In this document: piece after piece, positions 46,611 through 56,611 of the stretch
How the letters are laid out: every line of letters begins with the position of its first letter
Position numbering within the stretch: position 1 is the stretch's first letter
Assembly: GCF_019320115.1 (NCBI RefSeq)
Contig: NC_089591.1
Location: 22,732,502-22,796,501 of the forward strand
DNA: 64,000 bases
Source: Miscanthus floridulus
Lineage: Eukaryota > Streptophyta > Magnoliopsida > Poales > Poaceae
Reading direction: 5' to 3'
Made by a program: the position numbers and the translations under genes
Notes under the pieces: generated by a model
Told to the model about the DNA's origin: nothing
Seen by the model: only the letters and a program-made list of their open reading frames with translations
Databases searched by the model: none

Positions 46611-47279
46611 AATTGCAATTTTTTTTTGTTTTTTGCATTCCACTGACACAAACAGTTTAAATATATATCACATGTCACATATATATCACAAACATCACAA
46701 TAATCACATATATATCACAACGAAACCATTTTCACACATTATATCACAACCACAACTCAAATAACAACATATCGCAACCACAAGTCAAATATCACAACCA
46801 CAAGTCACAAATTCACAACCACAGTCCATCAAGTCCAAGCACAAGTCACAATCACAAGTGAAGCTCAAGTCCAAGCACATGACGAAGCACAACTCCTCAA
46901 AAAGGCGGCCTATGACACGATGGTGAAGCAAAGGCTACATCATTCGGTGACGCATGAGCGGGGTTATTTGAACCCGCCGACGGAGGCTGCAAAAAGGATA
47001 AGAGGTTGCATGTGTGAGATTCATCTAGTAAGTTTCTATGTAAGGCATTGGTGTATGTCATAGCTAGTGCAAGCATCTAGTAAGTTTCTATGTTAAGCAT
47101 CTAGTAAATTGAGAATGTCAAGCATGGTTGTATGTCATAGCTAGTGCAAGCATATAGTAAGTTTCTATGTCAAGCATCTAGTAAGTTTCTATGTCAAACA
47201 TCTAGTAAGTTTGTATGTCAACCATGGTTGTATGTCAAGGAAGCATCTAGTAAGAGTGAACTTTCATACTTACAGGAGT
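46611..47279. repeat. Low-complexity spacer
   Basis: CACAAC/ATATCACA-rich text (46650-46850), then short repeats of CATCTAGTAAGTTTCTATGTCA (about 47025-47250). No gene. Confidence 0.6.
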
Positions 47280-48930
47280 GGCTGTAGAAGTAGGCGGTGG
47301 AGGAGCTGCTAACGGCAAAGGTACACCCCCTTGCTGGACACTCCGCATGAAGGCCCCCATTTCTTGCATCCTCCTCTCCTGAGCCACGAACGCTTCCCTC
47401 TGGGCCTGCAGCCGCGCGCTCTGAGCCTCGACCACGAGCTTCTGGGCCTGCAGCTTGGCCTGCAATACAAACTTCAATGTTTTAGTAATGCAAATGTAAC
47501 TTAGGTGTGCAAAGATGAACGTACGACAAGTAAAACAGGACGTACCTCGAGAGCGTTGACCTGCTGCAGTGATGGAGTAGGTCGTGGGCGTATGGGCTGG
47601 CTGGAGCTCATGCTCCGTGCTCGGAGTACGTCGAGAGAGGGAACAGTGGTGGAGTCGATGGCGCCGTCTGCAATCCATAGCCACCCATGCTTCTTGCCTC
47701 CACCTAGCCTCATGATGGTCTCTGCATCAATGGGCTCAGTGCGCACATCGTAATCTTCCCCATGGACCTCCCTCACCTTTGAGGTGTACTCTTGGACCTT
47801 AGTGTGCACGGTCGGGTCGGAGTACACCTCGCGCGGGGCAGACGGGTCGAAGGAGACAGAGGAAGACGCCCTGCCCATGTGGGACATAGCCCACACAGAG
47901 AACTCTGAGACCTCCACGTCCGGGTGTGCAGCCTCCTGCGAGTAAGACGGCAAGATGGTGAGAAATAAGGCAGAACTCAGCGTCAAATAAGATAAAAGAA
48001 ATCACTTACATATGCTTGTTTGTAGGCGGGGAGGCTGCGGCTGCCTTGATGGTGAGTACCACCTCGCCTCAGCAGACACTGGTCCCGCTGCCTCGCGTGA
48101 TTCTGAGCGAAGTCGTTGGACAACCACCTGTCCACGATCATCTCCCAGCACATGGAGTGGGATCGGCACCACCAGGGAATCACCTACAAGTCATCGATTA
48201 TTTGACATAGAAAAAGATAAAATTAAACCGACTTAATCTCAAAACAAATCATTATTAATGTTTTTCGTCTACCTCAAGGTACTGGGCCCGGGACAGCTCC
48301 ACCTATCTTGCATCAGGCTTGCTGATGGACTACTTCAACACCACGGCGTAGTAGTCTCTGTGGGCCTGCACGCGCGCCTCGTGGTGCATGTCGGTGACGT
48401 ACTTCCTACAGGCGGCGGCAACCGTCTGATCCGTCCGGGCCTCAAGTCCTTCTTCCGGCTTGAAATACCTCTGCATACAAAACCGATGTATCCATTCATT
48501 ATTTCAATAAAAGACTTGCCCAATGAAAATGTTGTGCGAGAGAGACTTACCCAAAACTCCGCCAGTACCCGCTCCTGCTTGTTGCGGTACCTGTCGTCAG
48601 GGGCCAACTGGTACCTGTCCCATGTGTAGGCCGGCTCCCGCACGTCCTCGGACACGTTCATAAGGCCGGGGTACCATTTCCTGCACAAAACACCAAGGAT
48701 GCTCGCGGGGGAGCGTTCAGGAGCACCCGACAAAACCAACCAGGCCCTGCACAAGTGATTAAGAAAATTTATCAGTTCCTCTTTTGATTTCCAACATTAT
48801 CATATGAAGTAGTTGTGATAACATCTATAGTTACTTACCTCTTTGCCATAGAGCGAATCAGTGCCCGGTTGCGAGGAAGCGGAGGCTGAGGGAGGCTCGC
48901 GGGACCTCGCTGGTAGACAGTCGGGGTAGC
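47280..48930 (-). pseudogene. TnpA-like CACTA transposase gene, six exons
   Basis: Minus-strand exons with good splice sites: about 48930-48839 (PASLPQPPLPRNRALIRSMAKR-type end), about 48753-48551 (CRKWYPGLMNVSEDVREPAYTW, RNKQERVLAEFW), 48473-48274 (YFKPEEGLEARTDQTV), 48185-48010 (VIPWWCRSHSMCWEMIVDRWL), 47939-47547 (DVEVSEFSVWAMSHMGR, EVHGEDYDVRTEPIDAETIM) and about 47463-47280 (coiled coil KLQAQKLVVEAQSARLQAQ and a proline-rich end). The layout matches plant Ptta/En/Spm transposases, which bind subterminal repeats. Two TAG stops lie in the third exon near 48325 and 48298. It starts within about 35 bp of the right transposon end, unusually close. Exon ends are my reading and need transcript support. 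Confidence 0.7.
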
Positions 48931-48966
48931 GGAACTGTCGCTAAAACTATTTTTATAGTAGTGATA

Positions 48967-49189
48967 AAACAAGAGTATCTATGGAGTTGATTAATGGCAC
49001 CAAATTGCAAGAGTCTAAGCTGCTGGTCAAATTAACTTTCGTGGAATTGGAAACAGTAGATTACCATTTTCCTTTTGTGCAAATGAGACATTAGCTCATT
49101 CAAGTTTCACACACTTACAAATATTCCGGACTCATGCATGCTAGAAATTAATTAAGAGTTTGATCACGTATTTTAAATTGTTTTTCCGG
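48967..49189 (+). other. Lectin-kinase intron end, acceptor lost
   Basis: The last 223 bp of intron after CACTA-2. A T-rich tract (49171-49185) is followed by CCGG where CCAG is expected. The acceptor AG at 49188-49189 reads GG, one substitution from functional. Confidence 0.6.
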
Positions 49190-50002
49190 GTTGGTGCTAC
49201 GAGAAGGGGGAGCTCCTACTTATCTACGAGTACATGCACAACGGCAGCCTTGACCATCACTTGTTTCCCAAGGAACAAGCAGGACGCATCCTCGGATGGA
49301 CTACCCGCTACGGCATCATTGTGGATGTAGCTGCGGAGCTCCACTACGTCCACCAGGAGCATGAGCACATGGTGCTCCACCGTGACATTAAAGCCAGCAA
49401 CATCATGCTCGACTCCACCTTCCATGGCTGCCTCGGCGATTTCTGCCTCGCGCGCATCGTGGGTTTCGACAAGAACTACTACACTGACCTCGGGGTGGCC
49501 GGCACATGGGGTTTCATCGCGCCGGAGTACGCGGTGAGCCGCAAGTCAACCCGCAAGACAGATATCTCTATGCGTTCGGAGTGCTGGCCACGTTTCAGCT
49601 GCTCACTGACTGGGTCTGGAGGCTTCACCGGGAAGTAAGACTGCTAGAAGCAGTCGACAAAAATGTCGTCTCCACGGAAGGGTATGATCAGATGGCGCCA
49701 CCCGGTTGTTGCTCCTTGGGTTGGCATGCACCAACCCGAACCCGTTGGATCGTCCTAGCATGGCCGAGGTGGTGCAGGTCGTCGCCAAGTCGGTGCCAGC
49801 GCCCAACGTGCCACTTGAAAAGCCAACGTTTGTGTGGCCACCAGAAGAGGGGACTCCTCACAGCAGCTTGGATGGCATCACGGAGATGAGTGATCACCAT
49901 GAGAGTCATTGGGAGGAGACATCAAGCAGTGATGTGCTGGCTGCAAGCGCCATCATCAGGCTCAAGGCACGGCCTCAGTCGGTTGAGTTGTACTGCCTGT
50001 GA
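49190..50002 (+). pseudogene. L-type lectin receptor kinase exon 2 (kinase domain)
   Basis: Continues exon 1 in sense and phase: exon 1 ends ...VPLVG and this begins WCYEKGELLLIYEYMHNGSL. Catalytic-loop HRDIKASN (HRD at 49378-49386) and APEY are present. The DFG motif reads DFC (GGC to TGC at 49444-49446), which would impair Mg-ATP binding. Two extra bases near 49564-49570 shift the frame before YAFGVLA. About 15 residues are missing before LLTDWVWRLH, and another shift near 49690-49706 leads to LLLGLACTNPNPLDRPSMAEVV and a C-terminal tail ending VELYCL with TGA at 50000-50002. The C-terminal tail is typical of lectin kinases. It is non-functional for several independent reasons. Confidence 0.88.
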
Positions 50003-50020
50003 TTGTACCCAAGAGTCTGC

Positions 50021-50230
50021 CACTACGCGAAAAGTAATAATCACTGCTGGGTAGGAAGCAATCATCATCATTGCCGGAATTCATGCCGGCAATTGGTAGA
50101 GATAGGGATGGCCTATCACTACCGGGTTGGCAACCTGTGTTGGGTCAAAGAATCACCCGGCAGTGATATGTCTAGCTATTATTGCCAGGTTGGCATATAT
50201 ATTGTCGACCGGCAGTGATATATTGATCAT
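50021..50230. mobile_element. CACTA-like left terminus (CACTA-4)
   Basis: CACTACGCGAAAA begins 19 bp after the kinase stop codon. CACTGCTGG, TCACTACCGGG and CCGGCAGTGATAT words then recur in both orientations to about 50220, as in CACTA subterminal regions. No right end was recognised, so it is a solo or truncated end. Confidence 0.55.
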
Positions 50231-50688
50231 GCACTCATCCGATACTGTATATTACAATCTATGATCTCTAACGAACTCCAGAATACAATCATTTGAAACT
50301 TAGTTTTCCCTCGAGGATCACATATATCTCCATCTCTAGTCTCCATTTTTACTATTCTATTTGTTGACATACAGTCTTTGATGTGTCTAATGCAGTGTAT
50401 TAACTACCATGCGCCTAGCCTCCTTCTGCCATTCCATTAACAAAATGGACTCTTTTTGCTCTTCAGAGAGTAAACGAGACCTCTTAATATTCTTATTGTT
50501 TACTAGGGTATATAGAAATACTTATTTATTGTATGCAACAACTAGTTTATTCCAAAAACTTAGATTGATAGGGAAAGCTCAACAATTTACTTATACTTTC
50601 ATACTACTCCTCACATACAAGCTCCATCTGGACTCTAACATGGAAAAAGGAGTTTGCTGCAATTATTTTATTTAATTTCCTTGCCAAG
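50231..50688. other. AT-rich non-coding stretch
   Basis: No gene or clear repeat seen. It may be element interior or the original downstream flank of the kinase gene. Confidence 0.4.
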
Positions 50689-53600
50689 TGTAAGTGCATC
50701 TAGCCCTTTAGTGGGTTTTGGATGACTGAATGACAACACGGTGAAAGGACTAACAAGTTTTCCAAGTGTCAGGCAATTTATTATATTTCATACACTTGAG
50801 ATATGAGTTGTTATATCATGTGAAGTGTATCAAAAGGTGATAAATTGATTATATAAGAATCTAGTAGATCACGCACCTATTGTATTTAGTGTGATCTTGT
50901 GGGAGAGTAAGGCAACGAGTGAGCTACGATTGAGACTCCTTACGGATGTTAGGTTTTTAGAATCACCGATTCCATCGATCGAGAAAGTTGGTTCAATCAC
51001 AAAGGCAAGCTTGATGGTGTTCCATATTGTGTTCAAATGAAAAGCAAAAATGATGTGTTATTGTAAAGACAATCTAGTTCAAGCACAAGACAACAATACA
51101 AATAAAATTCAAGCAATGGCTTATATGTTATGGGACATCTATGATTCATATGAAAGCAAGCATATTTGAATTGGTATACGAGACATGAGGTCTTGCATAT
51201 GGAATGGTCTCATTTAAAGAGCTTGCTATGAAATCAAGTGTTAATGAAGATGTTTTCACTTCATGGAATTCAATGTATGCTTATTGTTAATTCAAATCAT
51301 GGTATAACTTGGATTGGCTTGTGAGGGTGAAGATAGCATGAAAAATGCTTCGAAGGACCAAGCGTAGGTGAAGGGCAAGTGACGGCTTGGGCGCCAAAGG
51401 GCCATGGTTATGCTGTTGCATTTAGTCATGTCATTAATCAAGCTAAAGATGAAAGTGACTTGGTGCATATAATCATCTAGGAGGTTTTATATTGTGAGGA
51501 GAATCAAATCATTGTTGGATCATTTGATGAAAGTGACTCTATAAAAATGATTCCCACCTTCAAGTGGTGTCATCTTTCAAGTGCTATTTTGACCTTAATA
51601 GTTCATGTGCATGTCTCCAAGTATTCCATGCTTGTATGCAAACTTTTAAGGGGAGGTCACTCTATAAGTTGGAAGCTTTGAGATTAACTCTTGTTTCAAG
51701 ATTATCATGTGTGTAGTAGTCTCATTGCAAGAAAAATAGAGTCCTTGGAGATAAGCATTATTCCTTCAAAGTCCTACAATTGGTATCAATCCAAATGGAT
51801 TTCTACATATGGTATCCATAAATCGATGTCATTATGTTGATATTCAATTTGGTATGCATTATATAGATTAAACTCTTTTGTGCATTAATTTGCCGATTAT
51901 GCGTATGCCTTGCTATACACCATATGTATGCATATACTTATGAGCATCTTAGTCTATGTAATGTGAGTGTCAAGTTTTGTGATCAATTCCATCCACATAT
52001 AAAGGATCATAAATTTTTACCCTCCCTTGTGCTACTAATGTCTTCCTTTTCGGTGTTTGATTCCAAAGGGGGAGAATTTGTAGGACCAAAAGCAAGCCCA
52101 CCCCATAATAAATACCAAAATCCACAAATTCAAAAATTTTCAAGGTTGCAAGTGGTATCAAGCATACAACTGTCATTGGATGGTACAAGTGGTTGTGGTT
52201 ATGGGAGATTGTAAAGAAAAATGAGGAAAAACCTATTTTGGGAGATGGTCCAAAAAAGGGAGGAAGTAGATTATGAAGTTAGGGGGAGGCTTAAGTCCAA
52301 AATACCACACAAGGGGACATTGGAAAGGGAAAGATATGTTCTCAAAATTTGTTACAAGTAGTATCTTTTAGCATCATATAATCTTGCCTTTGCATTGCAT
52401 CCTAGAAAGTAGATTGCATTTTAATTTTTGTATATATTATTTGCTTGCTTTGATCGTGTTGTCATTAAGCACCAAAAGGGGGAGATTGTAAGGAAAATGG
52501 ACCCTTGGCCCATTTAGTTTGGATTTTAATATTTGATGATCAATATGATCATTTGGACTAATATAATTTGCTAGTGTATTTTTTATATAGTTCAAAGGTG
52601 CAAAAGTGGACTTGGCCTTAGGTGATGAGGTGATCTAGAGGATCAAAACCTCAAGCAAGACATTAGAAGCATTGTTGAAGACCTTAAAGACAAGCAAAAG
52701 TTCAAGCCACAAGATGGAACCAAGCCAAACACGAAGATCATGAAGAAATAAGTTGAGAAAGGGTGTTGCGGAGCGTCAGACCCTGAGGGTGTTAGATCAA
52801 TAAGGCTGAACAAACCCTAGCATGCGACTTTCAGTAGAAGGTGTCGGACCAAGGTGGAACAAGGGCGCCGGACCAATCGGTCCCACTATTCATCGCTGCA
52901 AAACACGTTGGACCAAGTGAAGAGTGCGGGCATTGAACCAATTGCGCCAACATCCGACGGTGTCTAGAGAGGTTCCAAAGAAGGATTTTGGGTGTTGGAC
53001 TACGCCGATGCATGGCGTCGTACCAAGTGCTTCATGGGGCCCAGCTTTCAGTGACCCAATGGTCAGCAGTAGCAGTGGCTAGTTCCAACGGCTAGTCATG
53101 GGAGTGGGGAGTCGGACTGTCCATTGACCACTGTTAGACGGTCTGACGGTCACACAGAAATGTGTGCTAAGTCTCCTACGGCTTCTATTGTTTGGGGAGG
53201 CTATTTATACCCCCATGGCCAACCATTTTGAGGTCGATGGAGTGTGCTAAAGAGATAGGAGTGTCTAGACATCCCACCAAGTGCTCTAAACACCACAAGT
53301 GCTTAAGAGAAGATAGGTGATTAGTGTAGGTGCTTTGCGAAGTGCTTAGGCTAGTTAGACCTCTTTAATTGCGCTTGCTCTAGGTTTAGGCCTAGTGTTT
53401 AGTGAGGTTTGTATACCTTGAAAAGTAAGGTGCTTCCGCACACTGTATTTATACTCGGAGGGGCTTGTAGTCTTGCGAGACCACGACAACCGCATTTGTG
53501 GTGTGGTCACCACCGTGTACCGGAGGGAACGAGGCCTGTGGCGGTTTGGCTAGAAGCTCGATAGTGAAGACGGTGGGGAGCGGTTTGGGAGAGGATTGCT

Positions 53601-53880
53601 AGAGAGCCACTTGCACATGGGGAAGGCGTAGGGGTATCCACAGAGTTACCTGACCGAGAGCTTGGACCTTGCGAGGGCTTCCTTGCGAGGGGCTCCAACA
53701 AGGACTAGGGGGAAAGCTTGTGTGTTTCATGATACCTTGATAAAAATATTGGCGTCCTTGAACAGGAGTTTGCATCTCTATCATTTACATTGTGTACTTT
53801 GGTTGTGTGCTTTACCTTTCTAGTTTAGTTGATAAACTAGTTGATAAACTAGTTGATAAGATTCGAACCTAGTGTCAGTG
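50689..53880 (+). mobile_element. Copia-like (SIRE/Maximus type) retrotransposon remnant
   Basis: The left end TGTAAGTGCATCTAGCCC (50689) and the internal AAAGGGGGAGAT purine tract followed by TGTAAGGAAAATGG (52487) are hallmarks of grass copia LTR starts. A second AAAGGGGGAGAA lies at 52067. The 3' part (52487-53880) ends with LTR-type text (ACGAGGCCTGTGGCGGTTTGG). The interior (51000-52470) has no readable gag-pol. No flanking duplication found, so the limits are approximate. Confidence 0.55.
52487..53880 (+). repeat. Probable 3' LTR of copia-like remnant
   Basis: Preceded directly by the purine tract AAAAGGGGGAGAT. Ends in threefold GTTGATAAACTA repeats (53828-53860). The right boundary is uncertain. 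Confidence 0.5.
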
Positions 53881-54360
53881 TTTGAGGACCGACAGCACGT
53901 CACGAGGTTACCCCAGCGGTGATTGAAGGGCTTCGGCATATGCAGAACTCGATGGTAAATGCAAAGATAGCGATTTATATTAGTTCAGGCCACTAGGATA
54001 GTGTAATACCTTACGTCCAGTTCGGCATGATGCCTTTGCGTTGGATTGTTTCGTATGCTTGTGTGTACAAGGCGGTGGCCCTGCCTCTCTTTATATAGTC
54101 TAGAGGGGAGATGCACTAATCTAGTCCTAGTCGGTTAGAACAGAGGAGTTCTAGTTTTATTACAGAGACTAACTTTTCTGACTAGGTTGGTCCTTAATAG
54201 CTTGGAAATCACGCCACCTTCTTTCGTATCTTCAAGCAGACCATGAGCTGGCCCAGGCCCATGGCAAGGAGTTAGTCCTGTGGAACCCTTAGGATCCTGG
54301 TACCATCACCTAGGTTGCATAATTCTTTTGCGGTAGAGACAGCAACACACCTATAGCGAA
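53881..54360. repeat. Gypsy-type LTR fragment
   Basis: ATTTATATTAGTTCAGGCC, GTAATACCTTACGTCC and CTCTTTATATAGTC are words typical of grass gypsy LTRs. It resembles the LTR type at 23772 in style, not sequence. No partner in the window. Confidence 0.45.
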
Positions 54361-55300
54361 ATATTAATTGCAGATCTAGATAGTTTTTTCTTTCATAGGT
54401 TTTGCGTAAGTTAAAATTAGAGGCCATAAGAAGTAGTTTTAAGCTGCTTAATTCATCATCCCTGTTAGGCCTCGTGGTCCCTACACTTTCATCTACGTAT
54501 GTTGTGCTTGGTGTTTTAGAGTGGGCCTATTTTCTAAGGAATATGTTTTTGCACCGCACACATGTTCATATCGCTTTGTGGCAGGAGACCGCGGTGAAAA
54601 TTATTATCAGCACTAGTTCAGGACACAAGCTGACGATGATAATCATTTTCGTCATTGGTTCCAATAGCCGGCGATAAACATTTACCACAAACGATTCTTA
54701 ACAAATTGATGATGAAGATACTGTTACAAAAAAATATTTTGTACAGTGGTGTTTGGAACTCCTGGGACTTTCCTTAAGTATGGTTTGGTGTCAATATCCA
54801 TGAAAGCTCGACCATATAATTTATTGCCCCCTCAAACCTAAAATATAAGTGATCAGTGGCGAAACCAGCGACTTGGATTAAGGGGCGCCGGATAAATATG
54901 ATGATACCTCTATGTATGATAATTATATATATAAGTGTATGTTTTCGACTGTTTTTTATGTTTTTACATATTTAGTTAGTATTCGTAACGAAAAATCACA
55001 ATTTTACAATAAAAATGGATGAATTTGTGCCTTAATATGCTGTAAATTACAGTTTGTATAAGGGTATTAAAAAGGATTTCTACAGCATAGGGGGGCCACA
55101 GCCCCTGCTGGCCCCCATAGTTCCGCCGATCTAAGTTTGTCCTAAGTTAAACTATGCTAAGTTTTACCATAGTTTGACGACATTTATAGAGAAGAGTATT
55201 AACATGTACCACATCAAAGAGGAATATTATAATATAATATATTCCATATCAGGCATCCTAGCGCTTGGACTGACCGGCGCGAGCACTGTGTATGGATGCC
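54361..55300. other. Non-coding; possible DNA transposon at 54853-55131
   Basis: No gene. The block from CAGTGGCGAAACCAGCG (54856) to AGTTCCGCCGATC (near 55131) has weakly inverted ends of a type common in grass DNA transposons, but no secure target duplication was found. Confidence 0.35.
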
Positions 55301-56505
55301 GCTCCCCTTCCCAAACCGCCCGCCCCCGCAGAATCGGATCGGAACAGAATGGAATGGAATTGCGTCCACCACGCTCGTGTCCTCTGTTCCCCACTGCGCT
55401 CGCGTCTCTGTTCCCCAACACGCCCCCGTTCCCCCACCGCCCCTGTCCCAAAGAGCACGAAACACTTCAAGTACAATATCGCAAACATATGAAAAAATTA
55501 TGTAGTGTAATATCGGAATATAAATACTACAACATTGCAAAAATATAGTAGTGCAGCATTGAAAAACATGCTGCAACATCACAAAGTCAATCATGGAACA
55601 TGAAAAATGGAAACATTCAAAAATTATATGTTGCAATAACCTAAAAATCCCATTGCAACATTCGAAAATCATGAACATCCCAAAAAAACCTATTGCAATA
55701 TGGAGAAAACGGACAACGGCTTACAAACAGCAAGGGGATGGGTTCGAGGTACAGGCTACTCCCGCCATGGCCCATCACCTTCGAGCTCACCGGGGGAGGA
55801 GGGTATAGGACCCCAGAGCTCACTAGAACTCTAGCCACCGCCGCGTCCCTCAGATCCAGAGGAGAAGGAGGAGGATGGCTCAGATTCAGAGAAGGACCGA
55901 CCTACCTCGTCGGAGCTGCCGCCATTGTCCTCGTCTCCGGTGAGGGGAGCAGGGAGCCGGGTCGCTGGGGAGCGCGGGTCGCATGGAGGTCACGGAGGGA
56001 GAGACACGGAGGGAGGGAGGGAGCACGGGCGAGCAGGGCACGGCATCCCGTCCCAGGGGCGGCCCAAGAGTAAGTGCGTGCGGGGGAGGGGGGGAGAGCG
56101 AGTGCGTGGGGGGGGGGGGGGGGGGGGGGTTGGAGGGGATTGGTACGTCCGGGCGCCTGGCTGGTTCGTATTATTATCGATTCCATATTGTATTCAGTTA
56201 AACTAAATTGAAGCTTGGGACAGACGGAGCATCAGCTAATCAGCGCGTGAGGACTGAGGACACCAAATTTCGGGGCATCCGAAGCATATAACTTCCTCGT
56301 CTCCATTGATTTGTACGCCGCGTGAATCAAAATGTAAACACAAGCATATTACATCCGGCGGGGCGGGAATCTCTACGAGCCCTTGCGAAACTGGACACCG
56401 CTGTACCGCGCCGCGTTCCGCCCGAGTCAACTCCCCCCGTCTCGTTTGAGTTCCCACCTCTCCAGCCAGTGCGCCCACAGTCCCACACGTAGACATAGCG
56501 TGCGC
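55301..56505. other. Non-coding repeats upstream of the phosphatase gene
   Basis: A GC-rich block (55300-55450), then TGCAACAT / TTGCAATA words recurring every 20-40 bp (55480-55710), then a purine-rich GC block ending in a 22-base G run. The 300 bp before the TATA-like box are GC-rich and plausibly hold the promoter. No ORF is convincing. Confidence 0.45.
56108..56129. repeat. 22-base poly(G) run
   Basis: Uninterrupted G22 within a purine-rich stretch. It is a G-quadruplex candidate, and a homopolymer of this length is also prone to sequencing length error. Confidence 0.95.
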
Positions 56506-56515
56506 TCATAAAAAC
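56506..56515 (+). promoter_or_regulatory. TATA-like element of the phosphatase gene
   Basis: CTCATAAAAACG lies about 100 bp upstream of the ATG at 56612. The spacing leaves a short 5' leader of about 70 nt. Weak match; no other TATA is closer. Confidence 0.35.
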
Positions 56516-56611
56516 GGCGCGGCCGCGAAGCTGCTCGGTGCTCTCCTTAATTTCGAAACACCAGTCTCGATCTAATCTAAAGAGCTTCTCAAAAAGAAAG
56601 ATAGCATCGTC

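Larger units (their letters stand above)
44234..48963 (-). mobile_element. CACTA-2, second CACTA transposon (4.7 kb)
   Basis: CACTACTACTAAAA at 44234 and TTTTTATAGTAGTG ending at 48963 form inverted ends. ATA duplications flank both sides (44231-44233 and 48964-48966). It contains a MULE, a block of subterminal repeats of a different CACTA family, and a TnpA-like gene on the minus strand. It may be chimeric, because the internal CACTACTGG at 46033 looks like another element's left end without a matching right end. Confidence 0.75.

Noticed and set aside
55174..55678. Overlapping frames on both strands upstream of the phosphatase gene
   Set aside because: Low-complexity and GC-skewed sequence; no motif in either strand.
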